NCBI RefSeq assembly: GCF_023283885.1
Contig: NZ_JAKILA010000025.1
Coordinates: 1-64,000 of the forward strand
Direction of reading: 5' to 3'
DNA length: 64,000 bases
Origin: Shewanella basaltis
GTDB lineage: Bacteria; Pseudomonadota; Gammaproteobacteria; Enterobacterales; Shewanellaceae
Part shown: positions 1-8,849 of the stretch, piece by piece
How the letters are laid out: the number at the start of each line of letters is the position of its first letter
Position numbering within the stretch: the stretch's first letter is position 1
Notes under the pieces: model-generated
Told to the model about the DNA's origin: nothing
The model's database searches: none
Seen by the model: the letters and a program-made list of their open reading frames with translations, nothing else
Made by a program: the position numbers and the translations under genes

Positions 1-52
1 GCAACCACTTCTTTAGTCAATAGAATTAAAATAATTGACAGCGTTTATCGGA

Positions 53-147
53 CGCGGAATGACACAATTGATAGCTCGTCGGGCTCAGCTTTTTATCAAC
101 AAGAGTCGAAGGTCGTCGCTTTTTATCAAGTCCTGCTCCCGCAACCA
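53..147 (+). pseudogene. Damaged tRNA-fMet copy with two insertions
   Basis: This 95-nt copy keeps the initiator-tRNA backbone and the 3' end CCCGCAACCA. The anticodon CAT is gone: after GGGCTCA there is an inserted block GCTTTTTATCAACAAGAG, and a second insert CGCTTTTTAT replaces the 5' side of the T arm. The D-arm also carries substitutions that break pairing (GACACAATTGATAGCTC). It cannot work as a normal initiator tRNA. Confidence 0.8.
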
Positions 148-192
148 ATTCTTTAGTCAATAGAATTAAAATAATTGATAGCGTTTATCGGA

Positions 193-268
<76 letters not shown>

Positions 269-313
269 CTTCTTTAGTCAATAGAATTAAAATAATTGAC
301 AGCGTTTATCGGA

Positions 314-408
314 CGCGGAATGACACAATTGATAGCTCGTCGGGCTCAGCTTTTTATCAACAAGAGTCGAAGTTCGTCGCTTTTTATCAAGTCCTGCTCC
401 CGCAACCA
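314..408 (+). pseudogene. Damaged tRNA-fMet copy, near-duplicate of the one at 53
   Basis: This copy matches the damaged copy at 53-147 except for one G-to-T change in the segment after the first insert (AGTTCGTC instead of AGGTCGTC). It carries the same two GCTTTTTATCAA-type insertions and lacks the anticodon. It belongs to the 261 bp duplication. Confidence 0.8.
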
Positions 409-453
409 CTTTCTTGTCTAACAAGAATAAAGATAAACGTAATAAAAATCAGT

Positions 454-529
<76 letters not shown>

Positions 530-596
530 TTTTCTAGATGTAAAACGTCAACATACAAATCAAAATAAAACTCCAATATTATCAGACTAATACCAA

Positions 597-635
597 GCAG
601 TTGGTAGCTTTTTATCAAGTCCTGCTCCGCAACCA
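597..635 (+). pseudogene. Heavily truncated tRNA-fMet fragment
   Basis: AGCAGTTGGTAGC is joined directly to TTTTTATCAAGTCC and then CTGCTCCGCAACCA. The acceptor 5' strand and the whole anticodon arm are missing, and one C is lost from the 3' acceptor strand. The junction sits at a GCT shared by the D arm and the second insert of the damaged copies, so it probably arose by deletion inside such a copy. Confidence 0.7.
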
Positions 636-682
636 CTTTCTTAAACTTTAAGAAAATTCAAATAAACGTAATCAAAATCAGT

Positions 683-777
683 CGTGGGATGGAGCAGTTG
701 GTAGCTCGTCGGGCTCAGCTTTTCATAAACAATCGTCGAAGGTCGTCGCTTTTTATCAAGTCCTGCTCCCGCAACCA
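683..777 (+). pseudogene. Damaged tRNA-fMet copy with two insertions
   Basis: The acceptor (CGTGGGA) and D arm are close to intact. The anticodon region again has an insert after GGGCTCA, here GCTTTTCATAAACAATCG, and CGCTTTTTAT again replaces the 5' T-arm side. Total length is 95 nt, as in the copies at 53 and 314, so the insertions occupy the same two positions in a copy with a different flank. Confidence 0.75.
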
Positions 778-846
778 CTTTATTCATGTAAAAAGTCCAC
801 ATACAAATCAAATATAAAACTCCAATATTATCAGACTAATACCAAA

Positions 847-953
847 GCAGTTGGTAGCTCGTCGGGCTCAGCTTTTTATAAACAGCTCTTTTTTATAAAC
901 CAAAGCTGAAGGTCGTCGCTTTTCTTTTTTATCGAGTCCTGCTCCCGCAACCA
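847..953 (+). pseudogene. Damaged tRNA-fMet copy with enlarged insertions
   Basis: The 5' acceptor strand is missing and the copy starts at AGCAGTTGGTAGC. The first insert has grown to about 34 nt and contains two TTTTTATAAAC motifs. Its ends, TCAGCTTT (868-875) and AAAGCTGA (902-909), form a perfect 8-bp stem. The second insert has grown to CGCTTTTCTTTTTTATCG. The 3' end CTCCCGCAACCA is intact. Confidence 0.7.
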
Positions 954-1057
954 TTTTGACAATTCAAATACACCTAAATCCCCATATCTAAATCAAATAC
1001 ACTTAAATCGCCATATCTAAATCAAGTATAAAACTCTAATACAATCAAACTAATACC

Positions 1058-1120
1058 AAGCAGTTGGTAGCTCGTAGGTCTACGTTTTATAAACAGCTCT
1101 TTTTTACAAGCCAACGTTGA
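1058..1120 (+). pseudogene. Terminal remnant of a tRNA-fMet copy
   Basis: AGCAGTTGGTAGCTCGT is recognisable, followed by a diverged version of the large insert seen at 871-904. No T arm or 3' acceptor end remains. ACGTT (1082-1086) can pair with AACGT (1113-1117), in the place where the copy at 847 has TCAGCTTT/AAAGCTGA. Confidence 0.55.
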
Positions 1121-1194
1121 TAATCGTATATGCATACAAAGCGCGTCGACAACAGGAGCAATTAACTACTGACAACCCATTTTTAGAATGACTA

Positions 1195-1560
1195 TTAGGT
1201 TGATAATGTCGGCAGTTTGGCTTTCCACCAGCTCAACATGCCACCTTTCAGTTGATAAACCTCTTTAAATCCAAATTGCTGTAGTTTTCTAACGGCTGGA
1301 ATACTTCGGTGGGCAGACAGACAAATGACAATAGTGAGTTGGTCGGGATTAAGCTGTAGTTGTTTAACCAAATAAGCAGAAAAATGTGTAATAGGGAGGT
1401 TAATCGCCCCTTTAATGTGTGACTTGTCCCACTCTAGTGTGGAGCGCACGTCTACAACTTGAATATTTTTATTCTCAAGGTGTTGGAAAACTGTATTAAC
1501 GTCCATTTCTGGCACGTCACCAAATGGTAGCCATTGGGACAGCTGGCTGAAAAATGACAT
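1195..1560 (-). CDS. Single-domain rhodanese-like protein
   Basis: This 121-residue protein is one rhodanese domain. The fold signature VVDVRS is near residues 35-40, and the active-site loop begins at Cys80 (CLSAHRS), so the catalytic cysteine is present. Such proteins carry sulfur as a cysteine persulfide; the acceptor cannot be told from sequence. A longer frame starts at 1587, but the ATG at 1560 is preceded by AAGGAA at a good distance and gives the usual length. There is no signal peptide, so it is probably cytoplasmic. It lies alone between the tRNA array and the terminator of the next minus-strand operon. Confidence 0.85.
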   Translation of the reverse strand: MSFFSQLSQWLPFGDVPEMDVNTVFQHLENKNIQVVDVRSTLEWDKSHIKGAINLPITHFSAYLVKQLQLNPDQLTIVICLSAHRSIPAVRKLQQFGFKEVYQLKGGMLSWWKAKLPTLST

Positions 1561-1644
1561 TGGCAGTTCCTTAAAATAACAAGACATTAGCGTAAACTAT
1601 ATTAAGTTAAGGCTTTTATTCAATTTAATAATAAACTTGAATTG

Positions 1645-1674
1645 AAAAAATGCCGGATGATTTCTCATCCGGCA
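1645..1674 (-). terminator. Rho-independent terminator
   Basis: A perfect 10-bp stem TGCCGGATGA/TCATCCGGCA (1651-1660 with 1665-1674) with a 4-nt loop is followed, on the minus strand, by six T residues. It lies 28 bp beyond the SpoU-type methyltransferase gene and ends the minus-strand operon. Confidence 0.9.
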
Positions 1675-1702
1675 TATTCAAATAAATATGTTTTAATCGC
1701 AC

Positions 1703-2242
1703 TTACTTCAACCAGTGCTTCACTTTAGTTCGATTATTATTGTCACGGCTTTGCTTAATTAACTCATCATCCGCTTTCACTTGGGTCATTTTAGCAAGGC
1801 GATCATAAAGTAGTACATTCACCGATGCGGCAAGGTTCATGCAGCCTACTGTCGGCACATAAACAACGTCCGTCGCGGCATCAATTAATTGCTGCGGGAT
1901 CGTGCCATCTTCTGGGCCGAAGATATAAAATGCATTGTCGGGATGAGTAAATAATGGCAAAGGTGTCGCGCCAACCACCAAGTCAACACATACGATTGTT
2001 GCACCTTGAGGCACGCTTTCAAGTAAGGACTCGACACCGACTAACGGAATGCGTTTGGCGGCGTCTTTAGTATCGATATCATATTGCGCATCACCGGACT
2101 TAGCCGCTAATTCGTAACGTTTTCCGGTATAAAAAACGCCATCAACACGATAGCAGCCTGCTGCGCGCATAATGCCGCCAACGTTTACCGGTGTTTTAGG
2201 GTTAACTAAACCAAGTGTGACTTGCGAAGACGAATTTTCCAT
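1703..2242 (-). CDS. SpoU/TrmH-family RNA methyltransferase
   Basis: This 179-residue protein is a compact SPOUT methyltransferase. All three family motifs are visible: NPKTPVNVGGIMRAAG near the N-terminus with the conserved Asn and Arg, IFGPEDGTI in the middle, and NLAASVNVLLYDR near the C-terminus. The last two form the trefoil knot that binds S-adenosylmethionine. The family methylates ribose in tRNA or rRNA; the target base cannot be read from the sequence. There is no N-terminal RNA-binding extension. It is the last gene of a minus-strand group reaching back to prmB and is followed by a strong terminator. Confidence 0.85.
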   Translation of the reverse strand: MENSSSQVTLGLVNPKTPVNVGGIMRAAGCYRVDGVFYTGKRYELAAKSGDAQYDIDTKDAAKRIPLVGVESLLESVPQGATIVCVDLVVGATPLPLFTHPDNAFYIFGPEDGTIPQQLIDAATDVVYVPTVGCMNLAASVNVLLYDRLAKMTQVKADDELIKQSRDNNNRTKVKHWLK

Positions 2243-2265
2243 AACACTCTTTATCTGCTTGGCAT

Positions 2266-2544
2266 TTAAGCGGCTTGAGCAACGATACGTTGACGCAGCT
2301 GCTGCCAGGCAGCTTCAACAAGAGCGTAGTCTTGTGCATTTAATTCTTTATCTGCTAAGGCTAAGCAGTTTAATAGTTTTTTATCGAGTGCCGCTAAATC
2401 TTGCTCAGCTTCGACTTCTAGTTCGGCTAACACAACAGCAACATGACCTTGTAAGTAACCACAAGCAAACAATGCATCATCATCACTGTTATTTACGCTT
2501 TCTTCAATCCAAGACTCTAATGCTGCATCGTACTGTTCTAACAT
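2266..2544 (-). CDS. yfcL: YfcL family protein
   Basis: This 92-residue acidic, alpha-helical protein matches the small YfcL family of gammaproteobacteria. It has no catalytic motif, signal peptide or membrane segment. In E. coli, yfcL lies near aroC, prmB and smrB, and the same neighbourhood is kept here, which supports the name. Its function is unknown. It starts 3 bp after the stop of the NAD-kinase-like gene, so the two are probably translated from one message. Confidence 0.8.
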   Translation of the reverse strand: MLEQYDAALESWIEESVNNSDDDALFACGYLQGHVAVVLAELEVEAEQDLAALDKKLLNCLALADKELNAQDYALVEAAWQQLRQRIVAQAA

Positions 2545-2547
2545 GGT

Positions 2548-3684
2548 TTAGTTCTCCACCAAATCTGGGTTGGCTACTTGATACATCACGTAATCATGGT
2601 AGCCAGTGACTATTTTGTAATAGCCAGTGAGTGCTTTGTCTAATTCAGGGTCGCCACTATCCACAATTAATGGCCTGCCTTCAAGTGCTTTAAGCTTAGT
2701 TTTTGTCGCTAAGATTAAAATATTGTCTTTTGGGATGCGTTTTATCAGCTCGGGCGACAATTGTTGATTGCCCCGCCCCAATATGTGCCCTTGCCCACCA
2801 ATGAGAGTAATCACTAGCTTAACCTGGTCTGCGGGTATATTGTGGGTTAATTCAAGTAACTGATTGGCACTGACATCTTGCGCAATTAACATTTTGTCTT
2901 GAATCACATCAACACCGAGTAAGGTATTGTCTACCCCCAAATCTTCCATCACGGCGGCAACGGTACTGCCAGAGCCCATAATGAATAACTCATCTTCCAT
3001 CGATTCAATCACATCAGCCGCGATGTCGGCTAACACCAATTCATCTACTTCTTTGCCGCCCATTTTAACGGCTTGAACATACCTTGGCTCTGCAGGAACG
3101 AGCATTTCACCAAACCGTTTAGCTCTAACGCTGCCTTGCCTAAACGCCACTTCATCAATGTCCATCACATCGGCCGACATTAAGCTCACAAGCTCACCTT
3201 GCAGTAACATACTCACCACCAGACCAGCAGCATGTGGCGTAATGCCGTAAACACCAGAGTGAATTTTAACCCCAGCTGGCACACCTAATACGGGCAATCT
3301 ATCGTCAACCACAGCATAAATATCACGCGCTGTGCCATCTCCGCCGGCAAACAGCAGTAAGTCTACTTGTTGGTCGAGTAAGCAAGACGCAGCGTGTTGG
3401 GTATCATCCGAGGAGGTGGTGCTATCGCTGCAATAAACTTCAGTGGTAGTAAAGCCCATTTTGCGGCATAAGTTTGCCCCCATGTCGCCCGATGCAGTAA
3501 TGATGTCGAGATTGTCAGAAAAAGGTAATATCACCGCTAAGGCCTGTTGCATGCGCATCTGAGCTTTAGGGGTTGCACCTTTAGCAATGGCTTCTAACGC
3601 CACGCCATCAGAACCTTTTAACCCAACACTACCGCCTAATCCAGCCAATGGGTTGATGATTATCCCTAAGCGAAAACGTTTCAC
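2548..3684 (-). CDS. ATP-NAD/AcoX-type kinase family protein
   Basis: This 378-residue protein belongs to the diacylglycerol/NAD kinase superfamily. The N-terminus has the phosphate-binding pattern INPLAGLGG, and a GGDGTARD motif follows near residue 115, the nucleotide-binding signature of NAD kinases. A later glycine-rich stretch (GSGSTVAAVMEDLG) fits the C-terminal half of this subfamily. The known family transfers phosphate from ATP or polyphosphate to NAD or related substrates; the true substrate here is not established. There is no signal peptide. It lies between yfcL (3 bp) and the MFS transporter (27 bp), probably in one operon with them. Confidence 0.8.
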   Translation of the reverse strand: MKRFRLGIIINPLAGLGGSVGLKGSDGVALEAIAKGATPKAQMRMQQALAVILPFSDNLDIITASGDMGANLCRKMGFTTTEVYCSDSTTSSDDTQHAASCLLDQQVDLLLFAGGDGTARDIYAVVDDRLPVLGVPAGVKIHSGVYGITPHAAGLVVSMLLQGELVSLMSADVMDIDEVAFRQGSVRAKRFGEMLVPAEPRYVQAVKMGGKEVDELVLADIAADVIESMEDELFIMGSGSTVAAVMEDLGVDNTLLGVDVIQDKMLIAQDVSANQLLELTHNIPADQVKLVITLIGGQGHILGRGNQQLSPELIKRIPKDNILILATKTKLKALEGRPLIVDSGDPELDKALTGYYKIVTGYHDYVMYQVANPDLVEN

Positions 3685-3711
3685 AATAACTCCTTACGAC
3701 TTTTCTAGATG

Positions 3712-4893
3712 TTACTCTTGTACTGCATTAGCGGTGGTTTCACCATTAATATTGGGGATCAGCATTACCGCAATCATCGATAAAAACGCGCAGCTAGCAG
3801 CAAAGACCCATACCCACATGGTTTGGCTGCCATCGCCCCAAATCATGCCGCTTATCCATGTACCAAGAGCACCACCCACACCAAAACTCACACTGGCGTA
3901 TAACGCCTGCCCTGTACTGCGATGGCTAACATTAAAATGCCGATGAATAAAATGAATCGACGCGGCGTGCACTAAGCCAAAGGTAAAGGCATGAAGGATT
4001 TGACTTAGGATCAGCAACAAAAGAGACTCTACACCAAAAGCCAACAACAGCCACCGAACAGCTGTCAGTAACATACTCACCACCAGCAACACGCGAATAC
4101 CATACCGGCGGATCAACCGAGATGAATAAAAGAAAATAATAATTTCGGCAAATACGCCAAGAGCAACCAGTATACCGGCAACGGTTTCAGAATAACCAAA
4201 CTGCTTTAAGTAGAGTACGAAGAAACCATAAAAAGGCCCGACACTCATCTGCAGCAACATCGCCGATAACATAAACCAAATAAGCGATGCGTCGAACGTT
4301 AATTTAGGCCTGTCTGCACGATTAACCACCACACTGCGGTTAGCCGGTAACGGTAATGAACAGGCAAATAAGCCAAGAAACAATATCATGCCCATATATG
4401 GCAGCACTTCAGGGCCCCAATAATCTATGGCTAAACCACCACTTATCACTAACACAATATAGCCAACACTGCCCCAACTGCGGATAGCACCATAACGCTC
4501 AGCTTTGTCACCTAAGGTTTCTAAGGTAATCACTTCTAATTGCGCCAGAATTGAGTTCCAAAAAAAGGTGTAGATGGCCAAACTAATCGCAAGGTATAAA
4601 AAGCTGCCGTCGAAGAAAAAACTGATGTACGTCATTGCGGCAGCGAACGAGCCAAGCTTAATCAATTCGGCACGCATCCCAGTTCGGTCGGCCACGGCCG
4701 CCCAAATATTGGGTGCAACAATGCGCGTGGCCATTAAAATGGCCAGTAAAAATCCAATCTCTTGCGCATTGAAGCCTCGACTATCAAAAAAGACCCCTAA
4801 ATAGGGGACCATAATGCCGAGAATAGAAAAGAAAAAGAAATAACAAGCGCCGAGCCAGCGTAAATCTGGTTCAGCGCGATGACTTGAGGGCAT
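3712..4893 (-). CDS. MFS transporter (HcaT/LacY-like subgroup)
   Basis: This 393-residue inner-membrane protein has about twelve hydrophobic segments and the MFS cytoplasmic-loop signature ADRTGMR after the second helix. The N-terminal half resembles the MFS_1-like group that includes the 3-phenylpropionate carrier HcaT of E. coli, but the substrate cannot be deduced. Its ATG shares one base with the aroC stop codon (TAATG), so translation is probably coupled to aroC. Linkage with aroC in this order is typical of Shewanella and does not by itself indicate an aromatic substrate. Confidence 0.8.
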   Translation of the reverse strand: MPSSHRAEPDLRWLGACYFFFFSILGIMVPYLGVFFDSRGFNAQEIGFLLAILMATRIVAPNIWAAVADRTGMRAELIKLGSFAAAMTYISFFFDGSFLYLAISLAIYTFFWNSILAQLEVITLETLGDKAERYGAIRSWGSVGYIVLVISGGLAIDYWGPEVLPYMGMILFLGLFACSLPLPANRSVVVNRADRPKLTFDASLIWFMLSAMLLQMSVGPFYGFFVLYLKQFGYSETVAGILVALGVFAEIIIFFYSSRLIRRYGIRVLLVVSMLLTAVRWLLLAFGVESLLLLILSQILHAFTFGLVHAASIHFIHRHFNVSHRSTGQALYASVSFGVGGALGTWISGMIWGDGSQTMWVWVFAASCAFLSMIAVMLIPNINGETTANAVQE

Positions 4894-5987
4894 TAACGCA
4901 TACCAATCACAGGAGTTTGACGAACAACATCTTGGTTTTGCGCGCGGTGTCTTAATAGATGATCCATTAATACAATTGCTAACATGGCTTCAGCAATAGG
5001 TACGGCACGAATACCGACACAAGGATCGTGTCGACCCTTGGTGATCATATCAACCGTATCACCCTGCACTGTCATGCTTTGACCCGGTACACTGATACTG
5101 GATGTTGGCTTTAATGCAATATGAGCCACAACAGGCTGGCCTGATGAAATACCGCCTAATACACCACCAGCATGATTAGAGGCAAACCCCTCTGGTGACA
5201 TTAAGTCGCGACCTTCAGAGCCTTTTTGAGTCACCACACCAAAGCCATCACCTATCTCGACACCTTTAACGGCATTAATGCCCATAAGCGCATGAGCAAT
5301 ATCAGCATCTAAACGATCAAATACTGGCTCACCTAAACCCACTGGTACGCCAGTAGCTGCCACGGTAATTTTGGCGCCAATTGAGTCACCCGATTTACGT
5401 AAATCGCGCATGTACTCATCTAATGCGTCTAACTTAGTCGCATCAGGGAAAAAAAACGCATTTTGTTCGATTTGAGTTAAATCAACAGTGTCAGCAGTAA
5501 TAGGGCCGAGCTGAGCAAGGTAGCCATAAATCTCAATACCATGCACTTGCTTAAGGTATTTTTTAGCCACGGCGCCCGCCGCCACACGCATTGCGGTTTC
5601 GCGCGCAGATGAGCGTCCACCACCACGATAATCGCGCATGCCATACTTTTGCTGATAAGTATAATCAGCATGGCCTGGACGAAAGGTGTCTTTAATGTCG
5701 GAATAATCTTGGCTACGTTGGTCGGTATTTTCAATCAACAAACCAATAGAAGTGCCTGTGGTTTTACCCTCAAACACACCTGATAAAATTTTCACTTCAT
5801 CGGCTTCACGCCGTGCAGTAGTATAACGCGAGGTACCTGGACGTCGTCTGTCTAAATCATGTTGCATATCTTCAACGGTTAATTCGAGCCCCGGTGGGCA
5901 ACCATCAATAATACAACCCAAAGCAACACCATGGCTCTCACCAAAGGTGGTGACTACAAAGTTTTGACCAATACTGTTTCCCGACAT
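4893..5987 (-). CDS. aroC: Chorismate synthase
   Basis: AroC converts 5-enolpyruvylshikimate 3-phosphate to chorismate with reduced FMN, the last step of the shikimate pathway. The 364-residue length is normal. Family signatures are clear: [18 protein letters not shown] near the N-terminus, [18 protein letters not shown], the [19 protein letters not shown] motif, and [13 protein letters not shown] near the C-terminus. The enzyme is cytoplasmic. It follows prmB by 54 bp and overlaps the MFS gene by one base, an arrangement common in gammaproteobacteria. Confidence 0.97.
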   Translation of the reverse strand: MSGNSIGQNFVVTTFGESHGVALGCIIDGCPPGLELTVEDMQHDLDRRRPGTSRYTTARREADEVKILSGVFEGKTTGTSIGLLIENTDQRSQDYSDIKDTFRPGHADYTYQQKYGMRDYRGGGRSSARETAMRVAAGAVAKKYLKQVHGIEIYGYLAQLGPITADTVDLTQIEQNAFFFPDATKLDALDEYMRDLRKSGDSIGAKITVAATGVPVGLGEPVFDRLDADIAHALMGINAVKGVEIGDGFGVVTQKGSEGRDLMSPEGFASNHAGGVLGGISSGQPVVAHIALKPTSSISVPGQSMTVQGDTVDMITKGRHDPCVGIRAVPIAEAMLAIVLMDHLLRHRAQNQDVVRQTPVIGMR

Positions 5988-6041
5988 GCGCGTTAACTAC
6001 CTCTATGTTATATGCTATCTACTGCAAAATACCTTACGCTA

Positions 6042-6986
6042 TTATTCAGCATCTTTGTATACAGAGAAAAGTGATTCATTTTCAACTAGCTGATCACGGG
6101 TTAATACAAACACACCGTCACCGCCAAATTCAAAATCAACCCAGGTGAACGGCACATCAGGGAATTGCTCCATTAAATGCACCATTGAATTACCCACTTC
6201 AACGACTAACACTCCGTTTTCGGTTAAGTAATCAGCGGCATTGGCTAAAATGCGTTTGGTTAAATCTAAACCATCGCGGCCCGATGCTAAGCCAATGGCT
6301 GGCTCGTGGTGATACTCATCTGGCATGTCACCAATGTCTTCTGCGTCCACATATGGCGGGTTTGAAACGATTAAATCGTAATGCGGCCCTTTAGGAATCG
6401 CCGAGAATAAATCAGACTGGATAGGGAAAACACGGTCCATCACATCAAGTGACTCAATGTTAATTTGTGCAACATCTAGTGCATCTTCACTGATATCAAG
6501 TGCATCCACTTCTGCATCTTCAAATGCATGAGCACAGGCAATGGCAATACACGCGCTGCCTGTACATAAATCCATAATACGGTGCACATGCTTATTATAT
6601 AACCAAGGACTAAACTGATTGTTAATCATTTCAGCAATCGGTGAGCGCGGCACTAACACACGCTCATCAACATAAAACTCAAGCCCGGCAAAACGCGCTT
6701 TATTAGTTAAGTACGGTACAGGTAAACGTTCACGTACGCGCCGAATAATTAACTCAACAATTTTATGTTTTTCGCTGCTGGTCAAATTGCTTAAAATAAC
6801 TTGCTGACCGATTTCTTCAGGTAAGTGTAAAGCATGAAAAACCAATGCAATGGCTTCGTCCCAAGCATTATCAGTACCGTGACCATAATAAATATTGGCA
6901 TCATTAAAACGGCTAACCGCCCAGCGCAACATATCACCTATAGTACGTAACTCAGTGACCGCTTCATCTACAAAGATCTTATCCAA
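6042..6986 (-). CDS. prmB: Ribosomal protein uL3 glutamine methyltransferase
   Basis: This 314-residue S-adenosylmethionine-dependent methyltransferase has the HemK-family signature [10 protein letters not shown], which binds the target glutamine, and the cofactor motif [14 protein letters not shown]. The long N-terminal helical part and the link to aroC and smrB point to PrmB, which methylates a glutamine of ribosomal protein L3, rather than PrmC, which modifies release factors. The first ATG at 6986 has a GGAGT sequence just upstream. It is divergent from smrB with a 79 bp shared promoter region. Confidence 0.93.
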   Translation of the reverse strand: MDKIFVDEAVTELRTIGDMLRWAVSRFNDANIYYGHGTDNAWDEAIALVFHALHLPEEIGQQVILSNLTSSEKHKIVELIIRRVRERLPVPYLTNKARFAGLEFYVDERVLVPRSPIAEMINNQFSPWLYNKHVHRIMDLCTGSACIAIACAHAFEDAEVDALDISEDALDVAQINIESLDVMDRVFPIQSDLFSAIPKGPHYDLIVSNPPYVDAEDIGDMPDEYHHEPAIGLASGRDGLDLTKRILANAADYLTENGVLVVEVGNSMVHLMEQFPDVPFTWVDFEFGGDGVFVLTRDQLVENESLFSVYKDAE

Positions 6987-7065
6987 AACACACTCCTAAA
7001 AAATTGTTCTGCACTATTGTAACTGATGTCTATTAAGATGACCTAGAATTCAATACAATACCGTC

Positions 7066-7593
7066 ATGAAAGACGAAAATTACTCAGACACGTCGCTGTT
7101 TAGCCAACTGATAGACGGTATCAAACCGCTTAAGCAAGATACTCATCATTTTAAACAGCCCGTCAAACCCAAACAACAATTCGAATTTAAAGAGCGTCAA
7201 ATCCACGTTGATAGCTATTTTTCGGATACCTATCAACCGCTGCTGCCGGTAGACGGCCCTATGCGTTGGATAAATGACAATGCAGACAAGCTTGAGCTTA
7301 AACGTTTGAGACGTGGTGACTATTCACCCGATTTACTACTCGACTTACACGGCTTAAGGCAGTCAGAAGCAAAGCTTGAATTAGCAGCGCTTATCCAAGC
7401 ATGTGTAAAACAAAGCAGTATTTGTTGCTGTGTGATGCACGGTTACGGTACAGGTATTTTAAAGCAGCAACTCCCCCTATGGCTAGCACAACACCCTAAG
7501 GTTAAAGCATTTCATCAAGCACCTAAAGAATGGGGCGGCGACGCGGCGTTATTAGTACTCATTGATATTGGTGAGCAACCTCATCGTCGGTAA
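7066..7593 (+). CDS. smrB: Endonuclease SmrB (Smr domain)
   Basis: This 175-residue protein has a disordered, charged N-terminus and a C-terminal Smr domain. Smr motifs are visible: LDLHGLRQSEA and the glycine-rich loop MHGYGTGILKQ. In E. coli, SmrB cuts mRNA between collided ribosomes and triggers ribosome rescue. Length and position next to prmB and aroC agree with this assignment. It is transcribed away from prmB. Confidence 0.92.
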   Translation: MKDENYSDTSLFSQLIDGIKPLKQDTHHFKQPVKPKQQFEFKERQIHVDSYFSDTYQPLLPVDGPMRWINDNADKLELKRLRRGDYSPDLLLDLHGLRQSEAKLELAALIQACVKQSSICCCVMHGYGTGILKQQLPLWLAQHPKVKAFHQAPKEWGGDAALLVLIDIGEQPHRR

Positions 7594-8186
7594 CCTCACC
7601 ATCAATCTGAACGGTCCGATTAATTGCTAAGACGACAAAGCAAAGTAAGCGATTACTTTTAGCATTTTGCACGCGTCAGTGACACTCTTCAAAAGTGTAA
7701 AAGGGCGAAAAAGTACATGAGTGTATAGATGATGGTTTTCTCGAGGTCATACATGATGCAAGCCGTTTAACACTCATGTTAAACAAATGGCAATGGCGCT
7801 GTCGCCATGAAAGAAATGAACCATGGCCACATAGCGACGCCTTAATCAAAAACGGCTGGGAACATTCTGCGATCAGTGATTAACCTCAACTCTGGATAAG
7901 AGATGTATTGATAACGATATAAATCAATAGATTGACTAAAATCCACTGTCAAGCTTGTGATTTGTTTTGCTAACAAGGCGAATTAACGCGTCAATAGCTA
8001 GCCTATTGCAAGTTAATTCAACGCAGTGAGGAAGGCAAAGGACTGCTTGAAAGGCGTTTGTTATGCAGAGCTGAGGTTGATTAATACGCAATAGTATTAA
8101 TCAAAAAACACTGGAGCATTCTAGGTGGGGTTTATTAATGTAAATTGGTATGCCCATATTGTGATTGACATACCAAGGTTACATCA
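7594..8186. other. Intergenic stretch between smrB and sixA
   Basis: No gene is supported in these 593 bp. A MITE-like element covers 7881-8079. Just beyond its right end, TTGATTAATA and TATTAATCAA (8077-8086 and 8095-8104) form a hairpin. A second hairpin, TTGGTATG/CATACCAA at 8145-8176, may help end sixA transcription but lacks a good T run. I see nothing recognisable in 7594-7880. Confidence 0.6.
7881..8079 (+). mobile_element. MITE-like element, 199-bp family, copy 1
   Basis: The 199 bp element is bounded by imperfect inverted repeats, TAACCTCAACTCTGGATAA on the left and TTATGCAGAGCTGAGGTTG on the right (16 of 19 paired). Its internal sequence, including CTATTGCAAGTTAATTCAA, recurs at 46094-46293 and, inverted, at 50059-50257. 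It has no coding capacity, so any movement would have depended on a transposase supplied elsewhere. Confidence 0.8.
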
Positions 8187-8660
8187 TTAGGACACTATTT
8201 GATGTGGCGCTGTCATTGCAACAAAGCTGCATTGTTCCATATGTTTATCAATTTGCGCGATGGCCGATGTGGCAAATAAAGGCGGTTCAATACCAGCCAC
8301 TAGCTCACTGACCATAAAGCCTAAAATAGGCATGTGAGCAATGACTAACACACGGTCGGCTTTGTATTGTTCGGCATACGCGAGGACAACATCCACAGCT
8401 CTTTTTGCATCCCCAGAAGGCGTGACATCATCAAGCACCACAAACTTTCGTGGCTCAACTAAATGTTTACTGACCTCTTGCCATGTTTGCTGCGCACGTA
8501 AATAAGGGCTCACAATAACTAAATCAAATTGACTAATATTTTTAACCAACCAATTGGCCATATATCCGCTATGAACACGGCCAATTTCTGTTAACTTACG
8601 CTCTCTGTCTGACGGAGCATCAAAACTTGCTTCGCCATGTCGCATCAAAAATAGCTGCAT
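8187..8660 (-). CDS. sixA: Phosphohistidine phosphatase SixA
   Basis: This 157-residue protein is a minimal histidine phosphatase. The catalytic RHG motif is at residues 7-9 (LMRHGEAS) and the second catalytic histidine is His109 (VIAHMP). SixA removes phosphate from histidine on phosphotransfer proteins; in E. coli it acts on the nitrogen-related PTS and was first linked to ArcB. Its length is normal. It is transcribed alone and diverges from the M16 peptidase. In E. coli sixA also lies near fadIJ, smrB and aroC. Confidence 0.92.
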   Translation of the reverse strand: MQLFLMRHGEASFDAPSDRERKLTEIGRVHSGYMANWLVKNISQFDLVIVSPYLRAQQTWQEVSKHLVEPRKFVVLDDVTPSGDAKRAVDVVLAYAEQYKADRVLVIAHMPILGFMVSELVAGIEPPLFATSAIAQIDKHMEQCSFVAMTAPHQIVS

Positions 8661-8849
8661 ACTTCTCTCTGGGTGTTTTTATTATCGTTCTAAACCAATT
8701 GTAGCGCTAAATAGCGTAACAACAAACCCTACACTTGTTGTTATTTCGCTAAACTTTAGTCGATAAAAGCATAAAACATACCTTGGTTATTTGCTAAAAA
8801 CCCATAAGAAGATCAATATATAACAAGTTATGTTTTCTGGAGCCTGCTT

